NCBI RefSeq assembly: GCF_016086655.4
Contig: NC_052134.2
Location: 33,417,971 to 33,481,970 of the forward strand
DNA: 64,000 nt
Origin: Lepeophtheirus salmonis
Taxonomy: Eukaryota; Arthropoda; Copepoda; Siphonostomatoida; Caligidae
Reading direction: 5' to 3'
The translations under genes were made by a program, and so were the position numbers. Positions 10,691 to 22,788 of this stretch are shown here, piece after piece (positions within the stretch are counted from its first letter, which is position 1; the number at the start of each line of letters is the position of its first letter). The notes under the pieces were generated by a model, which did not search any database, had not been told where the DNA came from, and saw nothing but the letters and a program-made list of their open reading frames with translations.

Positions 10691-12829
10691 ATATTCTATT
10701 GATGAGTGTCTTCCCTTATTTATGTATTCCTAGCTCATGAATAAGGAAATGTGAGATTGATAAATTTTTGCAAAATTGTGTATTGGATATCATGTGAGAA
10801 AATTTTGTGTTCTTTGATGGTAACCTGATCTCTTGGGATGGGTTTTATATTGTATAATATTTGAATAAGATTACTTTTATACATATATTATGATTTTAAG
10901 AGGAGAAGAAGGAATGGGATTAATGAGATGGGATGTCAGATAAATCGAGTATTTGGTTTGAATGAATGACTGTGTTTTCATTATGTTGCTCACATTACCT
11001 TTTGATTAGGCTTTGTGTTTATTCCAATTATTTACTGTGGCCATGTTTGTGGCAAGATCAAAATGGAGAGACCTTTCAAAGATGTAAGATTGATTTTTAA
11101 TGACTTTATCTGTTGTAATAACAAATGAGCACCTTTTTAAGAAATTTTAAAATGTTGACATTTTTGCTAGATTTGTTTTGCACTTAAAACTTCGTTTTAC
11201 AACATTTATTATGCAAATTTATTTCAAATTAAAAAAAAAAAACTTCAATTAAGGAAATTCACTCATTAACCCAACATGGAAGTGTTGATTAAAACACCAG
11301 GTGATCTTAGAATGAAATGACAACTACGACAAATATATATTTTTATAATTGAATTCGTTTTACAAAACTTAAAGTGTCTTTCATGTATAAGAATAATTTA
11401 CTTATTTTCTTAACTTATACCTAATGGACGTCTTTAATTTTTTTTTATAAATATTGGATCCTATTCGATGTTTATTGATGATGATAAGAGTTGCTGATGT
11501 CTATAGTTATTTAACAAAGTACATTTCTATGGGACGGCGTTTGCGTCTAATACAGACGCCTCTTAAGACTTAGGACGGCATCTGACATGACGTCAACATT
11601 TGGGGACCGATATATCCCTAGTATTACAACACATTGTCAATACTAATATGTTCTTAATTTGATTGAAACAGCTGGAAAAAATTGAATATTTGGCGATTTA
11701 CGAGTTAATTTCATTTTATATGTTACAATATTGATGTATTGATCTGTAGATCTCTTCTCTTTTATCCTTCTTGTCTTTTATAAGTCATATATATTTATAA
11801 GCAATGTAATTTATGGTTCTGTATAAAATGGCTCGTGTATATTTTATAACAGGTAGTGTTTTCTACATTTATAGTTAGGGTTGTAAACCTTAAGCATTTT
11901 AGGTATCTTAAAAAAGAAACTGAAAATTAACATAGTAACGCTAAAAATTTGAATATGCTTCAAGAGGAAATCAGCTTAGCAGTTATCACATCTCATTAAA
12001 TAAGATGCGAGCAGCTGTGATATGAAATAAATAAATAAAAAACTCTACTCTCTTTCAAGCAAGGATATAGGCAGAAATTACTCCAATGTAATTCCTCAAT
12101 TTAGACTTATAAATAAAGATATCATTTTTGTAATGAAAAAGCTTTCTTTATATATTATAAAAACATCGAACTGTAACGTGCATGTGCTTATGAATGACTG
12201 AGAATTTGTTGAAAGTTTAAGTCAAGGTCAATTCATGCGTATATCTTTGCAACATATCAAATGGGATTAGTATGTATTCCCCTTATCTCAAAACTGCTGA
12301 TCGTAGCTAATGTAATTAAACTTTATGACAGTTTAACTCTTCTCCTTCAAAACATCCTTAATATTGTCATGTACACCATTGTTAACAGATCGTATTTTAT
12401 ATGACTCTAGTTATCCATTTTAATTTAATGATATTTGAATACTTAAACTACAAACTATAAGTTTCATTTTAGAATGACGTTAAAAATGGAGTATGAAGTA
12501 AATTTCTATTCGAAAAATATTATTTGAAGTATATACGTAATAAAAGAAGAACGTGGTTGGTTCAATAAGGATGAAATGAAGTTATGCTTATATTTTTCAT
12601 CAGAGTCCAACTCATCAAGAATATTATAATTAATTACTATCCATTTTTAATCTGATAAGAAAATATATAATTAATGAATGACTAGACAAAAATTGAAATT
12701 ATATTATTTAATTATGACGTAAATTAGAACATTAATTTTATTAGTTAATTTGATTAAACAACATCTAGACGTGATTTGTTACATTAGTATTTCCTCGAAA
12801 AAAGGGGCTATACACGGTGTTTCTTTACC
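10691..12829. other. unannotated stretch
   Basis: No gene was found. A small GC-richer patch near 11,530-11,620 contains a hairpin (GCGTCT / AGACGC) and one TGACGTCA palindrome at 11,588-11,595. The rest is AT-rich filler. Confidence 0.45.
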
Positions 12830-12849
12830 AAAAAAAAAAAAAAAAAAAA
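12830..12849 (+). repeat. poly(A) run
   Basis: Twenty consecutive A residues directly precede repeat R4 copy C. This could be a microsatellite or the tail of an inserted element. Confidence 0.8.
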
Positions 12850-13075
12850 TACGCAGTATTTTGTATTCAGCTACTGATTTTTTTACTTATTTTCTCATTA
12901 TTAGTGTTAAGAACTTGGTTGAATTATAATCATCTCACTTTAAGCTTTGAACACTTCTTAATAATTATTCTATAGTTTGGAAGTAATTGCCTAAATACCA
13001 ACTGATTTTAGGCCATTTTCCTTTGCTTTTTATGGAAGTTGTGACTTATAATGAGGGTGACCTTGTGTATCGATC
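12850..13075 (+). repeat. dispersed repeat R4, short copy C
   Basis: The head (GTATTTTGTATTCAGCTACTG) and the tail (GGCCATTTTCCTTTGCTTTT, then TATAATGAGGGTGACC) match the longer R4 copies. The middle (GTGTTAAGAACTTGGTTGAA and AACACTTCTTAATAATTATT) matches the copy at 44,084-44,325. It appears to be a 0.22-kb internally deleted derivative. Confidence 0.65.
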
Positions 13076-13242
13076 AATAAAATTTTGTACTTACTTAGTA
13101 TGCTAATTAATTGACCTATTTAGCAAAGTACATATATCTAATTGGTTTGTTTATCACTAAGAGACTTAAAAGAAAGAGGCGACAAATAGAAAAGGAAAAT
13201 AATCTTGCACCGAGAGAGATTTTTAAAAACTACAGCGCTAAG

Positions 13243-13382
13243 TTCATCTTTTGTCTAGCGTAATTGTTAGGAATAGGATTTTTGGAGAAGAAAATTAAAA
13301 TAGTATTTTATCTCGTGCTTTAACAAAAACCTATCTCTAGTCATTAATATTCAAAAAAAAATAGAGGTTGCGTGAATGTGTG
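13243..13382 (+). repeat. dispersed repeat R3, copy 2
   Basis: It starts TTCATCTTTTGTCTAGCG and ends AGGTTGCGTGAATG. It is collinear with 5,524-5,665. Confidence 0.6.
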
Positions 13383-13456
13383 GATTTAATTGAGGTATTA
13401 TTTTTGTTTGTTTCATTATCATTCCATCTGTCTTGTCCTGCTTTCCTTTCCTTTAG

Positions 13457-13565
13457 AGTCCTTATGGCTTATGCCTTTATAACCGACTTGATGAAGGATG
13501 ACCCCACTTGGTATTTATTTATTGATATAGCAAGCAAAGTATTTAGAGAAGCGTGGAGTATTTAA
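13457..13565 (+). CDS. candidate terminal exon, product unknown
   Basis: A long pyrimidine tract (13,400-13,454) ending CCTTTCCTTTAG makes a strong 3' splice site. The frame that follows is open for 35 codons to TAA at 13,563 (VLMAYAFITDLMKDDPTWYL and onward). The residue mix is well balanced for such AT-rich DNA. No upstream exon with a matching donor and phase could be assigned, and no AATAAA signal is obvious just downstream. I do not recognise the product. An isolated decayed exon is as likely as a live one. Confidence 0.25.
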
Positions 13566-15271
13566 CTCCTAATATGTTGAACCCTTTCCTTGAAATCTCA
13601 GATTTACAAAATTGTTTGGTAGACAAAAATACTCTAATTTCGACACGGATTCATGCATTGCACATCCCCTCAAATTATCAAATTTACAAGTTATTGTAGC
13701 TATTATTATTTTGTTTTTGTCAATTGGTGTATATTCATACATATATTTTTATATACCTAAGTAAGTCATAAGTAGAGAGATGGTTTTTTCATGCCCCTAT
13801 TAAAATACATCGTATTAAAACGTAACTAAATATATATAGTTGGATTTTTATACTTTTGTATCAAGATAGGGGGAGACGGCATACATTTGCAAAAATTTGA
13901 TTTAGACTCGGCAAATTTTAACACAACATACTTACATATTTAGAGATGATACGGCAAAATAGATTTTCAACAAATTAAATTAGAAGCAACTGTCCTTGTA
14001 GGAAGAGACGATTGCATTCTTTCAAAAAAGTCAAATTTTATGTAGGAAAGTTAAAACAATAGTATTTTTTTAGGAATAAATAGTTAGGCCTTTGAACAGG
14101 TTGAATTATTAACTTTCAATAAGATTTTTATAAGAGACAAATATATAATGAAATGAAATCATTTTTATAAATCACTGATTAGTACAAGGTAAGACAACAT
14201 TTCTTCCTTAATCCTAAAAACAATAAAACTAGTTTTACAAATCAAAAAAGTTTTTTTGTTATATTTCATAATGATAGTAGACATTAAGATTTTGACAATC
14301 ATATGTTATAGGCGACATCCCTCATAGTCCATCATACATTTAATAACTCAAACTTGTGTATTTTAATAACTTGTGATTTGTTTCTTTTTAAATATCATTT
14401 TTTTATGCATCATTGTATTAGTTTTCATATTTCATTTTATAGTTGTGAACGATTATTTATTTAAATAATTAGTTTTTGATTATTTCACTAAGGTTTAAAT
14501 ATGTTAGTTGTTTCAGAGTAAATCCGATTCCAATTCTTCTATTTCGACAAACCTCACCAATTTAAAATTTTAGTTTGTCATCAAATCTAAAAGGAACGCA
14601 TTTCAACTTTATAATATCATTAAATGTAGAATAATTTACGTTCAAAGAATTTGGCAAATTAAAAACTATGAAAAACTCATCTTTTATAAATTAAAAATTG
14701 AAGCAATGAATTGATTTTCATAAATCGCACAAATGAAAACTCTAGAACAAAATTAAAATTACTTTAATTTCTTAAAATATTTTGTCAACCCATTTTTTTG
14801 GTAATATTAACTTTCGACGGCAATTTCCTTACTACAATTTAATTTCATCAAAATTTTAGAATCTCGCCTACTACTTCTAAATTCGGATTGATACCCATTG
14901 AAAAAAAGGACGTAATATTGCCGTATTCTGGATCGGATAAATTTACTCTTAAATAACTCTTTAGTGCCCTGTTACGCTAAAAAAAACAAGCATGATATAA
15001 TGTGTAATTTTAGACAAAAAGTAACGATACGGGGACAATAGCAACAATTTTTATAATTTGACCTGTTAGTACTGACCGGTACATATCTCCAATTATTCTT
15101 CACTCAGGGAGTTTTGAATTTGGATAAAATCTTATTTATTGGTTCCCTAAAATCATGAACCATTTAAATGATATAAGTTACAGGAAAAACAACGAAAATC
15201 TGGCGGCATTATTATCCTAATAAGAAGTATCTTTTTAATATTTCACCTACTCTACATCTACAAACCGAAAT
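13566..15271. other. unannotated stretch
   Basis: AT-rich sequence without a supported gene, repeat boundary or RNA. Confidence 0.45.
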
Positions 15272-15637
15272 CTAAACAGGCGAAGAAGGAAAGCCTAAAG
15301 CCCATAGCCGAAGATCGGGATAGGCTGATAATATCACCGACATGCAACCTGTTTTCCACAATGGTATGAATGCCGTCACCTCACATAAGGATAACCTCGT
15401 AGATATTGGGAATAATATTGATCCTAAGGATATCTTCCTGTTATTGCCTGATCTAAATGCATTATTAAAAACAAAGTATGATCGATAAAGGTTGACAGAA
15501 GCAAAACCTGCACTTGGTTCGCCATTACTCGCATAAAAAATAGTTGTTGTTTTTTTTACCGAAAAGAAAAGATGACAATTATTTTTTGATATTTTCTTAC
15601 AATAGTCTGCATTACATTTTACAAATGTGATGTACAT
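15272..15637. pseudogene. coding-like island, strand ambiguous, product unknown
   Basis: This block is GC-richer than its surroundings and is open on both strands. The minus strand has the longest frame in the window, 121 codons with an ATG. The plus strand reads as a broken but protein-like sequence: NGMNAVTSHKDNLVDIGNN, then IFLLLPDLNALLKTKYDR, a stop, and RLTEAKPALGSPLLA. A further segment upstream (KKESLKPIAEDRDRLI) lies in another frame. The plus-strand composition (Asp, Asn, Lys, Pro, Leu) looks more like a real protein than the minus-strand one. I recognise no family. A decayed gene or element fragment on the plus strand with an antisense shadow is the most economical reading. Confidence 0.3.
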
Positions 15638-16240
15638 TTAGTGGCGGGAGGTTTTTTTTTATATTCAATTAAAAGGGCCTGTCACTGGTCTTCCCTACTA
15701 TGTATATGCATGAATCTTTTTACATGCAATGTTTAATTTCTATACATATTCTATGAAGAGGGGGTAAAGAGAGGGTTTTTATTCATGATGATACATCACA
15801 CGCAAAAAGATTTGCAACGTTGCTGCACAAAGAAAAGTTTTTATAGCTTCTATGAATTACAACCAAGTACATTTATGTATCAGTCATGTTAAATGTCTGA
15901 AGGAAATGATGAGGGGGGAGTTTCTTCACAAAGGATGAAGAAGAAAAAGGCTCTTTTAATAATCGTAGGTACATGTCAGACTGCCAAGGAATAACCGTAA
16001 ATATTTCTCTACATATTCAAACTTGGACAAAAGACCTCAAAACAAATCCCTAATATAAACAGGGCTACATAAGTCATAACTAACAAATACGGGGTACATT
16101 CAATTATAACACATTTAAGATAAATAAAATATTTTTGTACTTATTTTGACATGTCGTACAAAGAACATATTTTCTGGAATATGTAGCCTTTTGGCCTCAA
16201 TAACGCCTTCGACCGGATTTGAAGTTAAAAGCAGACCTAC

Positions 16241-16645
16241 ATTACGGTGTTACTTCGCCAACACAAAAATATAATATATATTTTGTTGTCAGCTGTAGAT
16301 TCTCTCGCCTCAATTGATACGTAATGGCTATTGTATAGTTTATTCTTTTTGATGAATAAAAGTAATAAGTTACTACACACTTTTGCTCCGTTTCCAAAAA
16401 AGACAGGAACACAATTTATGGCTGATTGATTCCTTGTTGGATTTATGCAATGGCCATTTTTTTGTTATTTCTATGGTGAAATATTGGCTATCATAACGAA
16501 ATACAAATGTACAACTACGCTTTCCATTAGATATTACAAAGCAATACTATACTACTGTATCGAGTAAAATACTACCTTTGAAGGATTTAAATGTTATGAA
16601 ATATTCATATAAGTAATTCATAAAAAATTCAAAAACTATTTTGTC
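16241..16645 (+). repeat. dispersed repeat R4, long copy A (5' part)
   Basis: The order is CGGTGTTACTTCGCCAACAC, TTTTGTTGTCAGCTGTAGAT, CTCCGTTTCCAAAAAAGACA, then AGTAAAATACTACCT and TATGAAATATTCAT. All of these recur in the same order at 60,855-61,690. The 3' end of the element is separated from it and lies at 17,195-17,295, so this copy probably carries an insertion between 16,650 and 17,190. Confidence 0.7.
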
Positions 16646-17194
16646 AATACTGCAATTATTGACAATCATAGTCTGCGATGAACTTACACCTATTAGGATC
16701 AAGTTATTTCTTGGCAAAGAATTTCTTTTATTAGGTTTTGTAAATATTTAATAAATTTTTAATCTCCATTAATATGCGTTACTTATTATAAAACTGGGAG
16801 AAAATTTACAAAAACCAAATTCCTACCCTTTTTTATTAAAATGAAGCATATGTGCACCAATTTGTGAATATATGATAAAAATATTCCCTCCAAATGGTAC
16901 ATATGTATACCAATTTGTAGCTCAAACTAAAAATAAAAAAATTTCCATTTCATATTATTATAATTTTTTATTGTCTATAGCTTAACTGCAATTGGAGAAA
17001 ATAGTGGAATAAAGTTCACTTGAGTTCTACCGCAATTCCTTGCAAAGTAAACAATCATGCAAGACTCACGTAAGTCGTTTTTATAAATGATTGAGTTAGC
17101 GATAACATTGTACGCTTCTACTTCAGTTTAAAAACTTTTGTTCAACAAATTATTTCTGCTTATATCCACATTTGTTTAAAAAATAGCAATTCTA

Positions 17195-17295
17195 ATGATT
17201 GATTCAGCTAACTACAAGATTTCAGCCCTTTTTCTGTTCTTTTTTATGGAAAGGTTTCGTGGTACAATAAAGGTAACAATGTGCCATTCGTCAAT
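17195..17295 (+). repeat. dispersed repeat R4, long copy A (3' part)
   Basis: CAGCTAACTAC, a T-rich pyrimidine block, AGGTTTCGTGGTACAATAAA and GGTAACAATGTGCCAT match the 3' ends of the R4 copies at 44.3 and 61.8 kb. Confidence 0.65.
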
Positions 17296-17299
17296 TATT

Positions 17300-17432
17300 T
17301 GTTCCTGGAGGACACTCAATTTCATTTTGTTCTTGGAGCCCTAGCCTCGATACCCTTCCATATTCTGTAATCAGGCGGCTTGGAGTCAGGCGAGGATGGA
17401 CAAAAAAAGTACTTAGGTCCTCTCCTCCGACG
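17300..17432 (-). pseudogene. mariner-type transposase fragment (third catalytic-Asp block)
   Basis: The minus strand encodes CPSSPDSKPPDYRIWKGIEA near 17,345-17,415. This matches the mariner signature WPPSSPDLNPLDY(x)IW, in which the first Asp is the third member of the catalytic triad. The sequence continues in another frame with weak similarity until the R4 tail at 17,295. Upstream (17,430-17,700) I cannot follow the protein. The fragment is short and non-functional. The R4 element may have truncated it. Confidence 0.65.
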
Positions 17433-18038
17433 TCATTTTAAACGGTCGTGATACAGATATCAGGATACGTTTAATTTCGTACACATTTCGCACACTTTGC
17501 CATTGGTGTGCAGCATATCTCATATCTATTTGCAGATTTTGTTTAATATCTTGAAAGTGCAAAGAGATATTTGAAGACTTAAACAATAAAGGCTGAATAA
17601 TTTATATTATTTAAGTAACTTTAAATTTCAATTCATCATACAGTTTTAAAAAAATCTTCTAAAAAGTGTGTCATATTTAAATTTACACCCAGTATGTTGT
17701 ATTTTCCATGACAGGGTAGCTTTAGGTAGGTATTAAAACCAAGGATGGGGAATTAACTTCCATCAAGGTACCTTTTTGACCCATTAAATGATGTATTTAC
17801 GACATCATCCTTTGTTGAGCATCTTAAAAATAAAAAACTTTACACATTATATTATGAGTTGGGTATTGCGTTAGACTGTGTTATAAGTTCAAAATGTACA
17901 AAAGTATTTTTATATGTACACATTCTATTAGCTACCTATATAGATAGTGTACTACCTATGTATAGAAACAGTGTTACAAAGGTCAAATGTATCTACATTT
18001 ACAAAACGTATTATATGTATGCATATTACATTTAATTA

Positions 18039-18919
18039 ATAAACGGGTTCCTCGTCTAGAATGCAACAACACCTTTTAAAAATTACAAAAATTGTTATAT
18101 TTAAAAAATATCATTAAATTTTGAAATATTAATACAATCAATTTAGTCACCTTTTGCCTTAATCACCAATTTCAGTCTGATACAGAACTTTACAAAGCAG
18201 TTGTTTACAAAGCTCACCTCTAGGTTTGCTCAAGCTGTGATTATGACGGCGTACAGTTAGTCATTGGTTGTATATTGGACACCTAAAACCTTCCTCTTGA
18301 GGCGCCTATAATACAAAAGTCCATGGGGGAAGAAATGGGTGCCTTGGGGATGCCCAGAGTTTTTGTTTGGAAGCTTTTTGAGGAGGATTTAGCACCAGGT
18401 CACACACTTTACTCGATCCAAAGAGTTCAAACCCTGACAAAGAGTTATCTTGTAGACATTAAGGTTAAAGTCAAGCTTCACCAAGTGTTTCATGATGGCC
18501 TGGATGTTGCTAAATTCATGAGCAAGCTCATTGACGGTCAATTTGCCTCATCCTCCTTCAATGGTGGCTCTAACTCCCGATTATAATTATTTTGGCCTTG
18601 ATCTGGAGCTTGTAGAAGCTTTTGGAATACCTCCCGGGGTCAACCGGTACATAGTAAAGCATTTACAGCCCAGTAATTTAGAGATATCTTATTGTGATTT
18701 TGCACGTGCAGATAGCTCCAGAATTGTAGCTCTGCGTTGCTCCATGTCTTTAGTTATGACGCTCTTATTTCTCGGTTGAAGTTACTTATTTTTAGTTTAC
18801 AGTTTTTTTAGACAATTGTTTACAATAAATTATAAGGGTTCACTATCGAAATATAACTAATAGGACAAAGGCCCGCATTTAAAAAAGTGTCGTATTTTAG
18901 ACGGAGGGACCTGTTTTAT
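18039..18919 (-). mobile_element. internally deleted mariner-like transposon with both ends
   Basis: The inverted ends are ATAAACGGGTTCCTCGTCTA on the left and, read in reverse, ATAAAACAGGTCCCTCCGTC on the right. They are flanked by TA at 18,037 and 18,920. On the minus strand an ATG near 18,745 opens a transposase N-terminus (MEQRRATILELSARAKSQ, a stop, then DISKLLGCKCFTMYRL), which has helix-turn-helix character. A second DNA-binding segment follows in another frame (TVNELAHEF). The sequence then jumps to the C-terminal region, with PMDFCI (the block after the third catalytic Asp) and FCIRLKLVIKAKGD at the end. The core with the first two catalytic aspartates is missing. At 881 bp against the usual 1.2-1.3 kb, it is a deletion derivative with additional stops and frameshifts. 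Confidence 0.8.
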
Positions 18920-21381
18920 TAGGCTGATAATACCAAATGATATCTCATTATTATTAATAACTTTGCATTTTTAGTAAAGTTCATTTTATGACTCTTGCTC
19001 CTTATTTATGTTTTGATCATTGATATCACTATTATTATGTGGATAAATGATTAATAGTTCAACAGTAGGTAATAGTGAAAACTAAGTATACTAACAACAC
19101 AATAATTTTGCATTTTTTAATTTTTTTTCTTTTCCAAGGAAAGGTTTGAAGATATAATGAAGATCTCAAAGAGAATCGTGTTTTTAATATTGATTAGCAG
19201 AACTAGGATTCAAACTTGCAAATCCATTAACTATCAAACATAAAGTATTCCAAAAGTTGGATACAATGACGTAATAGACCAACAACCATATATATTTGAG
19301 CCTGTTTTATATACCTTTTTGTTAAAGTTCATTCTCGTTTAAGTGGGGGGGGTGGAGGTGTCAATTTATAAAAATAATGAGCTAATTCATATTTAACCAA
19401 ACTTTTCTAATAACTATATATCTATGTATACTCGTAGAAAAATGATTCAATATTGCTAAAGGGTATCAAACTTCCAAGCAAATACCAAAACGAGTATTTA
19501 TAATATTTGTAATTCATATTTTGGGATTGATGTAGATAACAATTGGGGAATGATTCAAAAAAAATATTGGCTCCAAATTGAGTTATATAGTTATATTAAC
19601 TCTTAATATCTAGGAGATAAATAAATCAAACAAAAGTTGTCATTTTATTATAGTTTCAACTTTGTGTGACATTGCTCACAAGACATTTTGCCATTTTATT
19701 TAATAAGGCTCCATGTCTTTGTCTAAGAAATCCTTTAACACATTTCTGAACTTATTTTAGTTTAGAATCTTCGGAATCCATCAAAATCTCCAAATACAAT
19801 GACATATGCCCTTTTATCGTTAAAACCCTTCAATCATTATGGAAATAGCAAAGATTTTTACAATTGTGTTTGAATTTGTTGAAAGGTTGTATAGCTGTAA
19901 AAAATATATAGTATATCTGTAGGATTTATTATTTTCAAATCTAGATAAAATTATTTCAGTTTAAGAACTAACTTATTGTATAGAAAGGATTATAATAAAC
20001 AGACGTCTACTAATACATCTTACTATTAAATAAATTTAAAGAATATCAACTTCCTCAAATGACAATGAAAGGAATACTTTATGTGCTGCGCCCATATTTT
20101 GAGTACTATGATCAAATATAAAGTTAGGATACATTATTTTAAGGCCCATGTTGAATCTTTCACATTAAATTATGTTCATATTTATAAGAATTGATTCCAT
20201 GATTTATAGTTTAAATCAGGACTAAAATTTTGGAGATAGAATAGATAAATTGTTTTGGAATGTTATATTGTTGGGTCTTGGCCATCGTCAAGAACACATT
20301 TTTTCCTCGCCAATATATAATTTATATATATCTATTAACTATCTCCGAAAAGATTGTCGTTTCTATATAAATTGCAAAGAAGTGAGGGGACATAACCCCC
20401 ATGGTTCCACCGTTCATGGAAAATTCATGGAATTTATAAAACCTATCATCGACAAGTATTAATTCTTGATAATACTTGATAAATATGCTGAAAAGAACAA
20501 AAAAAAAAGTTACAGATAAATTTGTTAAAATAAGCATTTTTAACAAAAAGTAATTTTCGGGATAAGGGATTTTTTTTTGTCCAGTACTTCAAAATTATAT
20601 TTTCTAGAGTGCTTAGAATATGCTCATGCATCCAAAAAGTAGGACCAAAATTAAATTGAATTTTTGAACAAAACAATGACCAAATAATCAGCAAATTTTC
20701 CTTCCCCCTCAAATGTCGCCATGAAAACCCAGTAATAATAATTTTACAAAAGTTTGAGGATGGCCACTTTGGGCATTCTATCAATTTTCTCATATCCATA
20801 GAACCATGCTTTTTTTGTATTTTGAGACATTTATAGCGGGTGGTGCATTGAAATCTGCACATATATTAATTTAATAATTAATATAGGTAATTTATTTAAA
20901 TTAATTTATATTTCTATATATTAAAGCATAGAAAATTATTTACAAAAGAAAACAAACCTGAGCTCTCTAGCTTACAAAAAAGTACAGAAAATGGCACTTG
21001 AATGTCATCAATGAAATTTCCATTTGCGCATTCCAAGCAATTGGTTGTCTCCAAGATCCCCGTAATACGCCATCTGCAAATCTGAAATGTTGAAGAGGAA
21101 TAAGAGCTCTGTCAAAAAGGCCAAACTGGATCCGGAGGATTTATAGAAAACATTCCAAGCCAATCTACTCAAGTCCATAAGGGCCCATTTGAGTGTCCCA
21201 AAAAAAATGTTTTTTTTATTTGAAACCTGTGTTATTGTAAGGTTTATATAACTATATTGAAATCTAAAATTTATATAAATACATGTAAAATTCAACCAGC
21301 TCTCAGTACATCCAATTTAAGCCAATTGGTCAATTTTTGCAAATTTTTTTAACAAAAATATATATAAGTATATAAGGCTGA
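18920..21381. other. unannotated stretch
   Basis: Open frames at 20,250-20,862 overlap on both strands and carry no motif. A tRNA-like B-box sequence near 19,205 on the minus strand does not extend to a foldable tRNA. No gene is called. Confidence 0.4.
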
Positions 21382-21399
21382 TTTTTTTTTTTTTTTTTT
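21382..21399 (+). repeat. poly(T) run
   Basis: Eighteen consecutive T residues, about 170 bases from the 3' end of the minus-strand pseudogene at 21,569. Read on that strand it is an A-run. Confidence 0.75.
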
Positions 21400-21568
21400 G
21401 TAATATGTCAGTTTAAAGCCCTAGAACGACGTCAAGGTCGATTGCTTCTCTAAGGTTTTATTTTTTTACTTTTTTGTATCTATATATATATATTTTTAAA
21501 CTTTTTTGGTATATTGTATATTTTTTTCTTATTTGTTATGTTTTGATCAATCTTTTTATATGTTTGAC

Positions 21569-22788
21569 CTAAATAAGGTATTGAAAAGACTTTAATTGTT
21601 GGAAAAGTATAGCCTTTAAACAGGAGCTCTTTACTTTTTGACGATGGTGTTCAACCGATGGAATTTTTAGTTGTAGTTGGTCTTCAGTGTGAACAGTAGG
21701 AGGTGGGGCATTTATTAATTTAATTGCTCTTTCGGCATTGTCATTTGTAATATGGAGATTTGTAATAACTCCTTTCATATGATTAAAATAAGTGCAATCA
21801 CTCAATTTTTAGCTTTTTAACCACTCCATACCCGATATTTTAACCCATAAAAATTGTCTTTTCAAATCGGATAATTCAACATTTTCTGTGTTTACCTTAT
21901 GGAAACCTCTCAGGATTTTCAAAAGAAAGCAGCTTTGAAGTCATCGATTCCTTGGTAACTTTTGTCAAACTCATCGCTGAATAAAGCTAACACAATCAGC
22001 TCTTTTATATGGTACCATTTGTATCTTAGACATACATTGGCTTCAGCAAGAGCGTCTTCTCGATCCAATTTTTGATAGTTTAATAAACACTTGTAAAATT
22101 ATAAATCAGTAAGTGGAGCATCAGTAGATAATCCAATAAGGTCCATTAATAATACTCGTGAATCAGACAAACCTTTCTAAAGCTTCCTTTTTTCGGCAAA
22201 AATTATAAATCCTTTTGAACTGAATTTTCTAGTTTAATTATAGGGCATTATTCATTTGAAAATGCATTATTGTTTGCAATATCTAGACGCTGTTTTTCTT
22301 CTTTTCATTTCAGAAGCCTTATTTTTTGTTCCTAGATGTACATGTTCTCCAGCTCTAAGCATTTTAAAAAACTTCATCTATTCCTAGCGTTGAACTTAGT
22401 ATTTCTTCTATTTTGATATTATAGATATCAAAAAGTATTCATATGTTTTTCAAAAATTTATCAACATTTTGTAGATGAACTTCCGATGTCCTTCCTTTGT
22501 GTTTATTTAAAGCTAACCATTCCTTAGATTACTTGATAACTTGTTTTTTTTGGCTCTCGCAACTGTCGGTAAGTTGTACCTTTCCAAAGCAAATGGACTT
22601 CACTGGTAGAGACTACAACTTATTTCATACCTAAACTTGACTTGTCTGGTATTTGATTATAGTGTAATGAAACTTGTTTTATATAATCAACAAATTGTTG
22701 GTAAAGTAGGGGATTTCATCACAGAAATAGGTTGACCTAAACAGGATATTTCCATACAGCTTTTAGTAGCATGTCTAACTTTACCCAT
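21569..22788 (-). pseudogene. degenerate copy of an uncharacterised repetitive invertebrate protein ('NDxAERxxxLI' family)
   Basis: Read on the minus strand from an ATG at 22,788 (MGKVRHATK), it shows in order: a VDYIKQVSLHYNQIPDKSS block (near 22,690); a segment around FEKHMNTFDIYNIK (22,430); a MKRKKQRLDI-like stretch (22,290); YKWYHIKELIVLALFSDEFD (22,030-21,970); and the C-terminal signature NDNAERAIKLI (near 21,735), followed by EDQLQLKIPSVEHHRQK (21,680). These blocks follow the order I recall for an uncharacterised protein family present in many copies in arthropod genomes, whose C-terminus reads roughly NDxAERGxxLI then EEQxQxLLxxVExHR. Function is unknown to me. Stops and frameshifts are frequent, so it is dead. 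Whether the family is transposon-encoded is an open question. Confidence 0.65.

Noticed and set aside
18323..18779. Plus-strand frames of 87 and 82 codons
   Set aside because: They lie inside the mariner-like element whose transposase remnant is clearly on the minus strand, so they are antisense shadows.
19180..19280. tRNA-like B box on the minus strand (AGTTTGAATCC)
   Set aside because: No foldable cloverleaf, anticodon arm or acceptor pairing could be built around it.
20250..20862. Overlapping frames of 70-138 codons on both strands
   Set aside because: Composition is low in complexity, the frames overlap in antisense, and no motif, splice signal or homology is recognisable.
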